A stretch of DNA of 64,000 nucleotides from Pyronema omphalodes. Its lineage: Eukaryota > Ascomycota > Pezizomycetes > Pezizales > Pyronemataceae. Each line of letters opens with the position of its first letter. Position 1 is the first letter of the stretch. Under the pieces are notes generated by a model that ran no database searches, was not told the DNA's origin, and saw nothing but the letters and a program-made list of their open reading frames with translations. This document shows, one piece after another, positions 45,099-56,586 of the stretch. The stretch covers positions 620,001 through 684,000 of the forward strand of contig JAJJXM010000019.1 in the NCBI GenBank assembly GCA_024516155.1, given 5' to 3'. Both the position numbers and the translations under genes were made by a program.

Positions 45099-46634
45099 AT
45101 GCCGGACAACAGCGCGCTGCAAAAGCTCGGTTTACCGATACCACCAGAACGAGAACGGGATGAAGGATCCATAGCCCCCTCGAAAGTTTCCGAAGCTTCT
45201 TCGTCCGGTCCTTTGGGAAATGCCTTTTCATCCCTTCGCGAAAACCCTCTTTTCACCGGAGTACGCTTCTTCCTACCTACTATTTATATTCCACGATGCC
45301 ATTGAAACGCCCTCTAAAACAAACACCCTGTCTAGGGACTTGCAATTGCGGCGATGGGGGCCGCTGCTCAGCTACTCCGGAAAAGTAGCGTGAGAGCTCT
45401 ACAACTCGCTCGACGACAAATGCTTGTTACCGTCGAAATCCCCTCCTCAGATCCGTCGTACGAATGGTTTCTCCACTTTCTTGCAAATCATCAGCGACAG
45501 GGTGCGGCGCTTGAAGCAATTCCCGGATATTCGCTATCTGCTCTATTATCCCGCTTTCGTCCCGCTCCTAGAGAACTCGCAGTCGAAACCAGAACTATGA
45601 AAACTCCGAGCGGAGCAGCAGTTGCAGATTTCGTCTTGGTACCAGGTCAAGGTCGGCATATCATCAACTATAACAGCACACTGTTACAAATCGAAAGAAT
45701 GCGAGATTCAAAACGCATGAACCCCAATGGAACACCTTTCGAAACAGTGGAAGTGACAACATTATTTTCCCGTCGTAGTGTATTAACGGAAATGCTACGA
45801 GAAAGTCAAGCCATGGCAATGGGCCTAGCAGAAGGAAAAACAACCGTCTACATGTCCCGTGGTATCGAATGGCAACGTTTCGGGGCTCCTCAACGTAAAC
45901 GGCCATTATCATCTGTAATCCTAGCCCCCGGCGTAAAAGAGCGAGTCGTCAACGATCTCCACGACTTTATGAGCGCCGCAGATTGGTACAGGGACCGAGG
46001 AATCCCCTACAGAAGAGGGTACCTTCTATACGGACCCCCTGGAACCGGAAAAACAAGTTTCGTCAAAGCAATCGCCGGGGAATTGGATTACAATATCTGT
46101 CTCATCAACCTCTCCGAACGAGGCCTTACTGATGATCGCTTAAACCATCTATTATCCAACATGCCCGAACGATCAATCGCGTTACTAGAGGACGTCGACG
46201 CGGCATTCGCAAACCGGACACAAACAGCGGAAGACGGATACCGCGGCGCCAACGTCACCTTCTCTGGGCTTCTCAACGCAATCGACGGCGCAGCATCCGG
46301 AGAGGATAGGATCATAATGCTAACCACCAACCATGCTGATCGTCTAGACGAAGCGTTATTGAGACCCGGACGAGTCGATATGAAAGTTGAGGTTGGATAC
46401 GCTACTAGAGAAGTTGTGGACGGTATGTGGGAACGGTTTTATGGGGCGGAAAATTTCCCGGAATCTACGGAGGGGTTGAAGAAGAGGTTTTTGGAGATTT
46501 TGGAGAAGGGAGGTCTGTTTGATGAGGATAAAGGGGTTAGTACGGCGGAGTTGCAGGGCATGTTTTTGTTTTTCAAGAATGATCCACTGGGGGTTGTACA
46601 ACAGGCGGAGAATTTGGTGGGTGCTAGAGGGTAG
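45099..46634 (+). CDS. BCS1: Mitochondrial AAA chaperone Bcs1
   Basis: Two exons, 45099-45260 and 45336-46634 (intron 75 nt), give 486 residues. Bcs1 inserts the Rieske iron-sulphur protein into respiratory complex III across the inner mitochondrial membrane. Order: matrix/IMS N-terminal segment (1-50); one transmembrane span at about 51-66 (LFTGGLAIAAMGAAAQLL, created by the splice) followed by the basic import signal RKSSVRALQLARRQ; the BCS1_N domain (~78-240, EIPSSDPSYEWFLHFLANH, YMSRGIEWQRFG); then the AAA module with Walker A GPPGTGKT at 287-294, Walker B IALLEDVDAAF at 335-345, and sensor/arginine region MLTTNHADRLDEALLRPGRVD at about 382-402. All key residues are intact, and length and architecture match fungal orthologues. 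Confidence 0.95.
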
Positions 46635-47080
46635 ATGGCTTTATGAAAAAAAGGGAGAGGGAAAGGGGGTTTGGGGTTGGTAGATGTGGGTGTGGGTGTG
46701 GATTGTATTATTATAACAGCGGGATCTTGGTCAACATAGAAGAGCGAATAAAACATTAGAACTTCACTACTTACTTAAATATGCTTCATACCTCATCCAC
46801 AGTAAGGAATCTCTGTTGGTATGTTTTAAGTATCCTAACCCAGTTTCCACCAACAATAGAACATGACAGCTGGTCTTTCATCCTCTTTCTTTTTTTACTC
46901 TTTTACTCTTTCCTCTTTCGCAAGTAACATAAAACTTATACAGCGTCCCGTCCTGGGATTCCTACATACCTCAACTTCCAACTTCTAACTCCAACCCGCC
47001 AGCTCCCAACCCCCAATTTCCAAGTCCCAGCACCAACTTCCAGCTTCCAGGTCCAATGATTCAAGAACATAACAACATCA

Positions 47081-47132
47081 CCTACCTACCTACCTACCTA
47101 CCTACCTACCTACCTACCTACCTACCTACCTA
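47081..47132 (+). repeat. (CCTA)n microsatellite
   Basis: About 13 tandem CCTA units. Confidence 0.9.
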
Positions 47133-47408
47133 TTCTATGCAATTATTCCCCTTTTTACAGATTATCAATATTGCTATCCATATTCATATAACTACAGCTA
47201 CATATAACGCCAGATCCATGTTCATATAACTATCTAGCATATATATTCCTCCAAATCCAAATCCACATCCACAGCCAGGTTAACATCTAGCTCCAGCTCC
47301 AGTCCAGACTCCGCAATCCATAACCAGTAATCAATAGTCAATAATCAATAATAATAAAGACAACGGCAATTATGCCAGATGCCCCCCGCCACAGAACATA
47401 ATAGGCCA

Positions 47409-47843
47409 GATGCCTCCGTCGCTTAATGCTATTTGATATACCCCTCGCTTGGGTTCATTCTGCCGCACCTGCCGCATGTGCCGCGACGAATGTTCTAAAA
47501 GACCAATTTTTTCCACGGTGATTTTCAGTTCTAAATCGAACTTCAAGCCCCTCTTGATCTAAAATTATTCAAGCTTATCTTCAACCGCAATAATTGAGTG
47601 CATCATTGAGCATGCCAACAATGTGAGTTCGGCAGAGATTGCACGCGACTCTGATGCCCTTGTCGTCGTATAAAAATCTTCAGACGGCCATTCACAACTG
47701 GGTGGTGGAGGGCCTGGCGTCTGTATTTCAACTTTGATAATAATGATAGTAAACGGTTCGAGGAAATTCCTCCGCGGCTGGTGCGGCAGCATAGATTAAA
47801 GCGAGGGGTATATTGGATATTTCGATGTCTTAACGGGGGCATC
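47409..47843. mobile_element. Imperfect long-inverted-repeat element (MITE-like)
   Basis: The left arm 47409-47475 and right arm 47774-47843 are inverted complements with indels. Shared blocks include GATGCC(T/C)CCGT, ATATACCCCTCGCTT and CTGCCGCACC. The arms enclose ~300 bp with no gene. Similarity may extend further outward (ATGCCAGATGCC against ATGCAGGATGCC). No clear target duplication was found, so ends are approximate and the class is unknown. Confidence 0.6.
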
Positions 47844-48677
47844 CTGCATGATTTCCGTAATTGAAATTGTTTTTATTGCTAAAAATTGGTTTTGGGATTT
47901 ATAAAATAACAACTCTCCAAGAGACAACACAGAAGCTTTCTACATCATGATACGATGTACCACGTGGTGGCAAAAGGACAAGGGGATTTTCAGTTGTCCT
48001 TGCAACAGTGCACTGGTACTGTCTGTGCAAACTCGCGCAAATTATGTCTTCGGTATCTACTCTTTAGACTGTAGTCGAATGAAGTCAACGGCGAATTTTG
48101 CTGTCGGTTGTAGTCCAGGGTGCCGGACGGACCACCGATATGTAGTTCAGTCCCCTTGGAATATCAGACTGGACCAATCGGACAATTGAAAACACTGGAA
48201 TATGCTATATAAATACGGAGGTTTCTTATAAAAATGCTGTCCCAAATCCCGAAACAATCGATAATGCTGTGCACCAGGCCACAGACATACGCAGTACAGA
48301 AAAGAAGATAGGGAAGGGAGGAGAAGAGTTGGACGGGGTTACCAGTAGCGGTTAAAGAGGCAGGGTTATCTTGGTAAGAGGGTGAATTTGAGAAAGCCTA
48401 GCCGGAGTTCCGAGCTATATGTACACCCTCCACTAGGCTATCAGCAGAACATCTCTTTCCACCCATGGATATACAAAACTCCACTTTTCCTACACTATTG
48501 GTATCTGACGGCCGTGTTTAAATATTCACGTTCAACCAGCACCAAAGGTAATTGTTCATTGTTATCGTCCATGACAGACTACTTGATAGTTTGCAATTCC
48601 TCTCCATGATTTGAAATTGTGATACATACTAACAGTCCCTACAGACAGCCCGAGACTTTGCAAAACTTATGGAGGTA

Positions 48678-49500
48678 ACCACACTCATATTATACTCTAC
48701 AATTAGAGTAATGTCAAAACGTCTCTACATGGTACTTGGGAAGACCTGCCACCGAACATGACGGGTTACTGCTCTGACGATGCCGATATGGAGGCAGATG
48801 GTGGGAAAGTTAGCAAAGAGTCTCCCTGATTCGACGGTGGCAGTTCACCTGGCCCATAATCCGATACGACTTTGGTATTTCGCTTGAGTAGCTAGTAGTA
48901 TTGAGGAATGGTATCCTCTCTCGATGATCATTTATTTATGTTTAGGACACAACCACAATCATATTTTACTCTACAATCAGAGCAATGTCAAAACGTCTCT
49001 ACATGGTGCTTGGGAAGACCTGCCACCGAACATGATGGGTTACTGCTCTGACGATGCCGATATGGAGGCAGATGGTGGGAAAGTTAGCAAAGAGTCTCCC
49101 TGATTCGACGGTGGCAGTCAACCTGAGCCCATAATCAGATACGGCTTTGGTACTTCGCTTGAGTAGCTAGCAATACTGAGAAGAGTTACCCCCTCGCGAT
49201 GATCATTTGTGTTGAGGAACATGATTCAAGGTTGAAGTTTTTTCCTGTGTTGTTTACAACTAGAGCCAACTACATTGCAAAACACACAGATTACGCTTGT
49301 ATACCATTGATCCTACTCAATTTACCGCTCAGACAATCTTAAAACGTGTATTCATGAGATGTGGGAATGCCGATTATTAAGCATGATGGGTTACTGCTTT
49401 GACGATGCCACTATAGCGGCGGTTTTTGGGAAAGTTAGCAAAGGGCTTTCCTTATTGGGAGGTGTTATTGACCTGGGTCTTGACTACAATATCATATAAA
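48678..49500 (+). repeat. Three-copy ~200-270-bp direct repeat
   Basis: Copies begin near 48678, 48952 and 49300. Copies 1 and 2 are ~90% alike over more than 200 bp (shared: GTCAAAACGTCTCTACATGG, GGGTTACTGCTCTGACGATG, GGGAAAGTTAGCAAAGAGTC), offset 274 bp. Copy 3 is much more diverged but keeps GGGTTACTGC.TTGACGATGCC and GGGAAAGTTAGCAAAG. No recognisable coding frame runs through all three. Confidence 0.85.
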
Positions 49501-50188
49501 AGAATGCACTTAAGGGTATTAGGTTGCAATAGACCCTAAGGGGTATCTCCACCGTCGTTGGAAACTTGGGAGAAGTCCGAATCGTCTGGTTAAAGCCCAA
49601 ATAGCATTCTTTGTTTCTTATTAAAATTGTCTGGTCCTTTGTAAAATAAAACTGATCATCCTATGTACTTTGAGAAGAAGACCGCCTTTTTGCATTGGGT
49701 TGGCTAGTGTAACGTGCGTCGTGATGATAGCTTCATAATACTATTAACGAATTGAATAGTGGCAGGAATTAAGTTTTGACATATTCATCAAGTCAATACA
49801 ACTAGAAGCCACTCAAATGTGAGGAATACATAAAAACGTAACATTTTCAATAACTCCCATCACCTACGAGTGATTGTACATGAAACTCACCAAGACCTCA
49901 ATACCACTCAAGTCGAGCAACCAATATTAAATATACACCCTACAACGCTCTACAGTAACAAACAACCTTTTGACTTATTCCTTAGAAATTCCCACGTGTA
50001 GCCATTATCTTGTGTACTCTACCCGTAACCACACACCATCCTATCGCTACTCCAAAATTTTAATGTTTTCTACATGGATCTTCCCGTTTGTGTTTTCTTG
50101 TTATTTCGGAATTCCTCATATATTCTGCCAAGTTATATCCTCTCTCCAGCCGGACTGAGATTCTAATCTCTTCCCATCCAGGCGCGGA

Positions 50189-50248
50189 GGTGGGGGGTGG
50201 GGGGTGGGGGGTGGGGGGGTGGGGGGTGGGGGGGTGGGGGGTGGGGGG
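50189..50248 (+). repeat. G-rich GGGGGGT tandem run, G-quadruplex-prone
   Basis: About eight consecutive blocks of 5-7 G separated by single T over 60 bp; many ways to form G-quadruplexes on the plus strand. Confidence 0.9.
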
Positions 50249-50361
50249 ATATCATCCGATCTCATTCAATTTTGCTGGTTTACCGTTCACAGTTTTTAAC
50301 TTTTTCCTTCCTTTATGATAGTTGGATTTTAAATGCCCAAGAAGAAGATTCGGGATGTTTC

Positions 50362-50391
50362 AAAAAAAAAAAAAAAGAAAAAAAAAAAAAA
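50362..50391 (+). repeat. Poly(A) tract
   Basis: A run of 30 bases interrupted by one G. Confidence 0.9.
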
Positions 50392-50625
50392 CAGTTATCG
50401 ATAGATGTGCTGGGTGTTTTATTTTTTTTCTTTGAGTTTAGGTTTTAAAAAGAAGGAAGAAGGAAGAAGGAGTATAGATTAATGGAGCTGAAAGGTTGAA
50501 AGGTTGAAAGGTTGAAGGGTTGATGATTTATAGGTACTTTGTAGAATTCTGTTTTCTATATCATATATATGTCAATATGTCAACATATCAACACAATCAA
50601 TTAACACAACAAATTAACACGCCCG

Positions 50626-50632
50626 CCCCCCC

Positions 50633-50664
<32 letters not shown>
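50626..50664 (+). repeat. C8-A31 homopolymer pair
   Basis: C at 50626-50633 followed directly by A at 50634-50664. Confidence 0.9.
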
Positions 50665-50666
<2 letters not shown>

Positions 50667-51013
50667 CAGCAAAAACCACGACCAGCATAACCAACCGCAA
50701 AAGTAAATCCATTCTATATAGTATACATAGGACACCATAGACAAAAAAAAAGGTGGGGGATAATGTATTTTAATAACAACGAAAACGCCATTGTTTATAG
50801 TATTAAAAAGGGAATTAAATAATTGTCTACCTGTATTAATACGGTATCTCTTTCTAACTTATCTAAAACCCGTTCCTCCTTCCCATCCCCCCACCCCAAC
50901 CCCCAACCCCACCCTCCATCGTCATAAATTTACCAAAGTCTATCCCTATAACAAACTCCACCAAATTACAAAAATGAAGCATCTTGCTCTATCGTTTATT
51001 CCAAGTACCCAAA

Positions 51014-52876
51014 TTACCAATCTCCTCTATCATCCAAAAAACTCTTTTCTAACAAAGAAGAATTAACAAAACTAAATCCCCCGAAAGGATTCTCCGTTTC
51101 CTCTGTTTCCTTTTTCTTCATAGGAATACCAACAGCAGGGGCTCCCATACCCTTATCTCCCATAGCTCCTAGAAAAGATCCTCTCATTGGCAAATCCGTA
51201 AACTCAGAAGAAAAGTTCTCAGCGAGAAGAGGATCGGTGACAAGAGGTTGAATAGGAGCCTGCAACTCCCTAGCCTCAAGTTTCTTCCAGTTAATCTTCC
51301 TGAAGAAGCGATGAGCCTTGATGATGGGCAAATCCTTTGCAAGGTTATAACCCAAACGCTTGTTTGGTTCTTTCTTGAGAAGACGGTTGATGAAATCCTT
51401 AGCATCTGCAGAGAGATAGAAGGGGAGGATAAGTTTTCCGGTTTGAATCTTCTTCTTGACCTTTTCGGGACTGCTGCCGTCGTAGGGAACGTTACCGGTG
51501 AGTAGCTCATAGGTAAGAATACCGACTCCCCACCAGTCGACTTCGGCACCGTACTCGTTTCCGTTGTCCGCAAGGATTTCAGGAGCCATGTAGCCGGGGG
51601 TTCCAAGGAGAGAGCAGCAGCGAGACTCGGAGGATGAAACCTTGGACAATCCAAAGTCGGTCAAGAGAAGCTGGCCGCTGCCGTCGAGAAGGCAATTCTC
51701 GGGCTTCAAGTCGCGGTAGACAACTCCGACGTTCAAGTGAAGGTGGGAAAGTGCCAACACAAGCTGTGCAATGTAGTAGGCGACAGTATCCTCGGCAAAC
51801 ATGCGCTCGTTTGCCAAATGGTGGAACAACTCTCCTCCCTCAGCGTACTCGAGGATCAAGTAGAGCATATCCTGGTCTTGGAACGCATAAAAGAGCTTTA
51901 CCACATTCGGGTGGCGAACCGACTCGAGGATGGCGCGCTCGGTCTTTGTTTGCTCAACCGCGCGCTTGTGGACGACAATTGAAGCCTTCTTGAGCATTTT
52001 TTGAGCAAACAAACGACCGGTAGCTTTGTGGCGTACAAGAAGGACGGTTCCATAACTGCATGTTGTTAGTGGCGCGAAGAAAAGGAGAAGTGCAGGTTTT
52101 ACTTACGCTCCCTTGCCTAGGCATTTGACAGGCTCAAAGTCGTCGCAGGTAACCTTCTTACGGTGTCTGCTAGGAGACGCGGTACGGGAAGTATTGCGAG
52201 ATTCAATATCCTTGGAGATATAGTCTTCGTCGATAGCTACTTCGTAAGCTACGAGCTCTTCGTCGTCACCAGCTTCAGAAGATGCAGGGGTGTCGGTTGC
52301 ACTGATGGTCAACACGTCTCCGGGATGCGGCTGGTTGAGAAGCGACGAAAGGGAGGACTGAGACGGGGAAGAAGAAGAAGGCTCCTTCCTCTCGGCACCT
52401 CGTTTGACGAAACTCCAGGTGTAGTCGGAGCCCTCTGTGGGTTCGGCCGCGTCCGCCAAAGATCCGATAGACGGTTTGGATTTGACAGTTCTTGGCATCA
52501 AGAAATCAGGTCTCTCGAGTCCCGAGGTGTTGAAATTTGCGCCCCGGTTGGTCTTGTTCTTCGATTTCTTCTTTCTCCCTCTGGAGGATGCGGTAGCCGA
52601 TGCAGTCTCGGCCGCACGTTCGGCAGCAATGTCTCCTGCATCGCTGGGTGCTCTGGAGGATGGACGGGAGTTTGCCAACAGCATTGCAAGGCCTCCTTTC
52701 GCAGTACCGATTTGTGCGCGAGGCGCTGGGGCACCGACTGGGAGGGTGCTGGTGGTAGGAGAAATAGCTTTGGGGCCTGCAGTAGGCTTCATGGACGGAG
52801 TGGGCTTTCCTCCGAGAGTTGGCCACTCGCCCTGGTCCAGCTTTGGAGGAGCTTGCTTTTTCATAGAGAATGTCAT
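51014..52876 (-). CDS. AGC-family protein kinase, S6K/Psk1-like
   Basis: Two exons, 52876-52107 and 52055-51014 (51-nt intron), give 603 residues. The N-terminal ~245 residues are Ser/Pro-rich, low complexity and probably regulatory. The kinase domain starts at FEPVKCLGKGAYGTV (Gly loop 254-261, split by the intron) with catalytic lysine K276 (LFAQKM), YRDLKPEN at 370-377 (D372), DFG at 390-392, and the activation segment SLLGTPGYMAPE from S405. The AGC C-tail ends with the hydrophobic motif FGGFSF (581-586, S585 as presumed phosphosite). Overall it most resembles fungal S6-kinase-like (S. pombe Psk1-type) kinases that act under TORC1; that placement is an inference. Unusual points are serine instead of the common threonine at the PDK1-type site (SLLGT against TFCGT) and TPGY instead of TPEY. 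Confidence 0.88.
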
Positions 52877-55585
52877 CTCGAGTTTCGTGTCGAGATACCT
52901 GTCGCGTATAAAGTGATGGTCCGTACCGAACCGATGGGAAGCCGCCGATGATGCGTATTATTTCTTAAATTCTCGAAGTCGTCTTGCTGAAACCGCTCGA
53001 CCGAAGTCGAGCGGGAATTAACTGTTCAAGCGAAAGGCACTTCGGAAAGTGCCTGGGTTAAGTGTATGGGTAGACCTTTAAAGTTCAAGGTCTTAGGTTG
53101 ACGACTTCGAAAAAGGGACGGCGGGATACGAAGAAAGTAACAGTGGCGGAGAAGGATCGAATAGAGGTTACTGCCATAAGGTGATCTGGATAGCGGAGGT
53201 GGGGGACTGTTGTGACTGTGTCGGCGAAGCGTATGTTCTGGGTGTTGTGACGTAGAAAGTGTAGAAGGTTGACGGAGAGGGAGAAGTTGAGGAGAAGAAG
53301 AATAAGAAGGGATGGCCAGCCAAAAAGTTGGCTTGCCGACACAACCCAACTAGGGCAGTCGCTTCGGGTAGTACAAAAAAAGCAAGACAAAAATCCCCTT
53401 TGCTTATGCCAACCACGACGGGTTCCAGCAGGAGGACTATTTTTGACGGTCTTACGAAATTATATTATCGACTGTACGAAATTATATTATCGACTGTACA
53501 ACTGTACGACTGTACGAGCAAGTCCGCCACGTCCAACCAACGACTCTTCCAACACCAAAATAAAGCTTCTGACAACTGTCTGTCGACCGACAAGTATCCA
53601 AATCGTCATCAATTAATTGTGCGGGGCAAATCAAGAGCTAGTTATCTATTTTGGATATATGACAACCAGCATTTTTGCTCGGCCATAAGGCTTAGGTTGG
53701 CTTAAGTTTCCCCCGCACTGCTCTCGGAGTTCCGCTTGCGCGTTGGCAACTTCTTTGTTCAGATGTCAAGTTCCCCGTTCACATTGCCGTCCTCTTGGCA
53801 TCGGGCCGATGGGTCATCGCGGTGTGCAGATATCGGGCCGATGGTCATTGCGCTGTGCAGATATCGGGCCGAACTAAGGGCGATGAGATGCTATGTAGTT
53901 AAAAAGAACATCGTAAAAGAAAGAAATATAAAAATATAAAAATAATCACAGCAAAAGAAAAAAACAACTCTTCTAAAATTAATCTTTCGAATTCATTCCA
54001 TCAGGATAGATCTCAATTCCAACAATCAATTTCTGCATCCATAAAATAAAATAAAATATTTTCTATCCGAAACATACATAGTCTAATAAACCCAAATAGT
54101 ATATATTGGCCTAAGAATCGTACATACATATCCGACTTCTTCTATCGATAATCCGCAATAAAATAAAAAAGACTCGTGCCGCTTGAGACGTTGAACGTGT
54201 TCCTGCAGGCTGCAGATGTCTTACACATACTGCGCACGAGTTAACGAGACTCCCGTGCCGTACTGAGGACTCTATGTATGGTATGTACAGAAAAGGGGTT
54301 ATATAAGAACAAGACGACTGAGGTTGGTTAGTATTGAAATATTAAACTCCATCGGAGGCGTGGAGTGTGTACACCGCTCTTCTGGCCATAGATTTGTCTC
54401 GTTTCGCCTGGTCTCGTTCCGTGTCGTTTCGTCTCATCTGACGTGATTCCTTGTGTCTTCAGGCCCCCAGTTCTTCAAGCGCCTTCCATGTTCTCACAAC
54501 CCATATTGCAACCCATATTAAATCTCAGGAGTTATCCGTGGCTTTGCGGATCTCGGCATCGCCCGCTTTCCTTTGGATCATTTCATAACTTGGGTCCTAG
54601 ATCATTTGTCTTTTTCCCCATCCTGTCTTGTTCTGTCTCGTCTTGCGTTGCCTTGTCTTGCCTGGTGTTGGATCATCCAGGTCCTTCGGTAACTTATCCC
54701 TACCTCCCATCTCATCTTATGATTCGTCAAGAAATTTCTTTTCCTCGCTTCCTCGTCAACCATGTCCAAAAATATCCAGCACCCGTGGGAGGCCGACTGC
54801 GCCCACCATCTTCACAGCATCAGCTTCACCGCCTCCCGTGAAGCTTTGATGTCTGATGGATGTACATAGCTGAGCTGCTGAGCTGCTGAGCCGCTAACAA
54901 GCTGAGCTGCCCATCAGCCCAGTAGCCCACCAACCAAGAAGCAAGTCTCCAGCAGCCCAGCAGAGCTAAAGCTCGCTACAGACACTAGCAACCCACAAAT
55001 CCCATGAAGAAGTCACGAAGGACAGATGCATATTAAAGAGGTCAGACGACTTTATAACCTTCCTTCTTCTTTGTTCTGCATTCTGGAAATCTGCGAAGAA
55101 GAAGTTGTGGAATGCGATAACGGGATATATATCTGAAGCTCGGGCAACAAACGAGGATTTACGAAGAGCGAAGAAGAGGATATATATACGACAACGATTA
55201 CGACTACGACTACGACTGCGAGACGGTTGGCATAGTTATAAGTCACCATACGATCGAACTAGAGGACTAGAGAGGATTGACACCCCAACCCCCGCAAAGA
55301 AATATTTTAGGTTCAGATCCGCGCGGAAAGCGAGAGGAAGTTAGCGATTAGTACCCGAAGCTCAACTCCAACACCACAGAGCAAAAGTCGCCAACGATTC
55401 AAGGAAAGTCTGAATAGCGCAGGCACCATAGCTCAAAGCTTCAGGAAGCTACAGGAAGCTTGAAGCTCGAAGCTCAAACCACAATCACGATCACCGCAGC
55501 ATCACCATCGCAGCACACCCGCCCCTCCCACCCCCGCCGACGGCCACCACAGCCCACAACTACAATCCACCATCCACAACCCACA
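52877..55585. other. Intergenic between divergent kinase and FAR-17a-like genes
   Basis: 2.7 kb shared upstream region. It contains small tandem repeats at 53450-53515 (ACGAAATTATATTATCGACTGT twice, then ACTGTACG) and at 53800-53875 (ATCGGGCCGATG..CAGATATCGGGCCGA). The 132-codon frame at 54443-54841 has no domain and is not called. CTCGTCTTG-type low complexity at 54620-54670 and GAGCTGCT repeats at 54868-54910. Confidence 0.5.
53450..53515 (+). repeat. Short tandem repeat, 22-bp unit
   Basis: TACGAAATTATATTATCGAC occurs twice in tandem, followed by GTACAACTGTACGACTGTACGA of related composition. Confidence 0.8.
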
Positions 55586-56586
55586 ATGCCCTCCCTCTAC
55601 CGGCTCCTCGGTCTTACCCCGAACTTTGACTTCACCCGTCTCACAACCTCCTACATCCTGCCACCGCTTGTTCTCGGCATAATCCGGCTGCTGATCGGTC
55701 TCTACGCGATCGCCACCAATATCTTTAAACTAATCCTAACCAACAGTCCCCACAGTCGAGAACGACACTGGAGTTACTTTACCAACATCACATATTGGTC
55801 GTTAGGATTTTATTTTTTATTTACTGCGTATCATACATTGGTATACAATGCGAAGGGAACAGTGCCATTGAAAAGATGGGGTAGACCGCTACAGACGGCA
55901 CATTTAGTGCTGTGGACTACGGTGGTAGTTTACCCGTTGCTTGTGACGGCGGTTTATTGGGGGATATTAGCACCCACGGATAGTCCGTTTGCGAGTGTTT
56001 ATAGTGGGTGGAGTAATGTAAGTTTTTCCTCGGTGTGTAATTTTGGTGGGTCATGAATGGAGGGCGGGAAGCTTGCAAGGCTTGCAAAGCTGAGCTGCAG
56101 AGCCCGAAGTTGCAAAGCCAGAAGCCAGAAGCCACCAAACCCAAAGCCCAAAACCCGAAAGCCAAAGCTAACCTCCACTTCCCTCAGATTTCTAGCCACG
56201 CCCTAAACAGCGCTTTCGGTATCTTTGAACTTTTCTTCAGCCGTTATGCACCACCACCGTGGTTCCATCTCATTCCCATAATCCTCTTTCTAGCCGGGTA
56301 TCTAGGAATCGCCTACATCACCTATTCCACCCAGGGCTTCTATACCTACGCATTCCTAAACCCTCAGAATGGTGCTAAGAAATTAGCTATCTATATCGTC
56401 GGAATATTAGTCGCTGTTTGTGTGGTGTTTTGTATCGTCTGGGCTTTCTTATGGGTTAAGGATTGGATTGCCGGAAAGTGTAGAAATCGGGGATTGAGAA
56501 GTAAAATGGATAAAGGGGATGGGGATGGGGAGAGGATACAGGAGGGAAGAATGGAAGGTGGTAAGGGGGAGATGTCTATGGTGTAA
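55586..56586 (+). CDS. FAR-17a/AIG1-like multi-pass membrane protein
   Basis: Two exons, 55586-56017 and 56188-56586 (intron 170 nt), give 276 residues. The ATG at 55586 is preferred over the in-frame one 126 bp upstream because the upstream part is low-complexity (TTTIHHPQPT) and not family-like. About six hydrophobic spans: SYILPPLVLGIIRLLIGLYA, YWSLGFYFLFTAYHTLVY, AHLVLWTTVVVYPLLVTAVY, a weaker one at HALNSAFGIFELFF, FHLIPIILFLAGYLGIAY and IYIVGILVAVCVVFCIVWAF. RHWSYFTNITYWSL and the spliced SGWSNISSHALNSAFGIFE plus PPPWFHLIPI are typical of the family. Human relatives (AIG1/ADTRP) hydrolyse fatty-acid esters of hydroxy fatty acids using conserved Thr and His; T and H candidates are in NIT (span 2) and SHALNS. 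The enzymatic role in fungi is inferred. The C-tail is charged and Gly-rich. Confidence 0.87.
56018..56187 (+). repeat. AAGCC/AAAGC-repetitive intron
   Basis: The 170-nt intron contains degenerate short repeats (GCTTGCAAAGC, CAGAAGCCAGAAGCC, AAAGCCCAAAACCCGAAAGCC), which lengthen it relative to neighbouring introns. Confidence 0.6.

Larger units (their letters stand above)
46635..51013. other. Long intergenic interval with repeats
   Basis: 4.4 kb without a recognisable gene. It contains a CCTA microsatellite (47081-47132), an inverted-repeat element (47409-47843), a three-copy direct repeat (48678-49500), a G-rich run (50189-50248), and A/C homopolymers (50362-50391, 50626-50664). Short frames inside have no known domains. 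Confidence 0.55.

Noticed and set aside
54443..54841. 132-codon frame upstream of the FAR-17a-like gene
   Set aside because: Low-complexity C/T-rich DNA (CTTGTCTTG repeats) explains the frame; no domain or splice partner.
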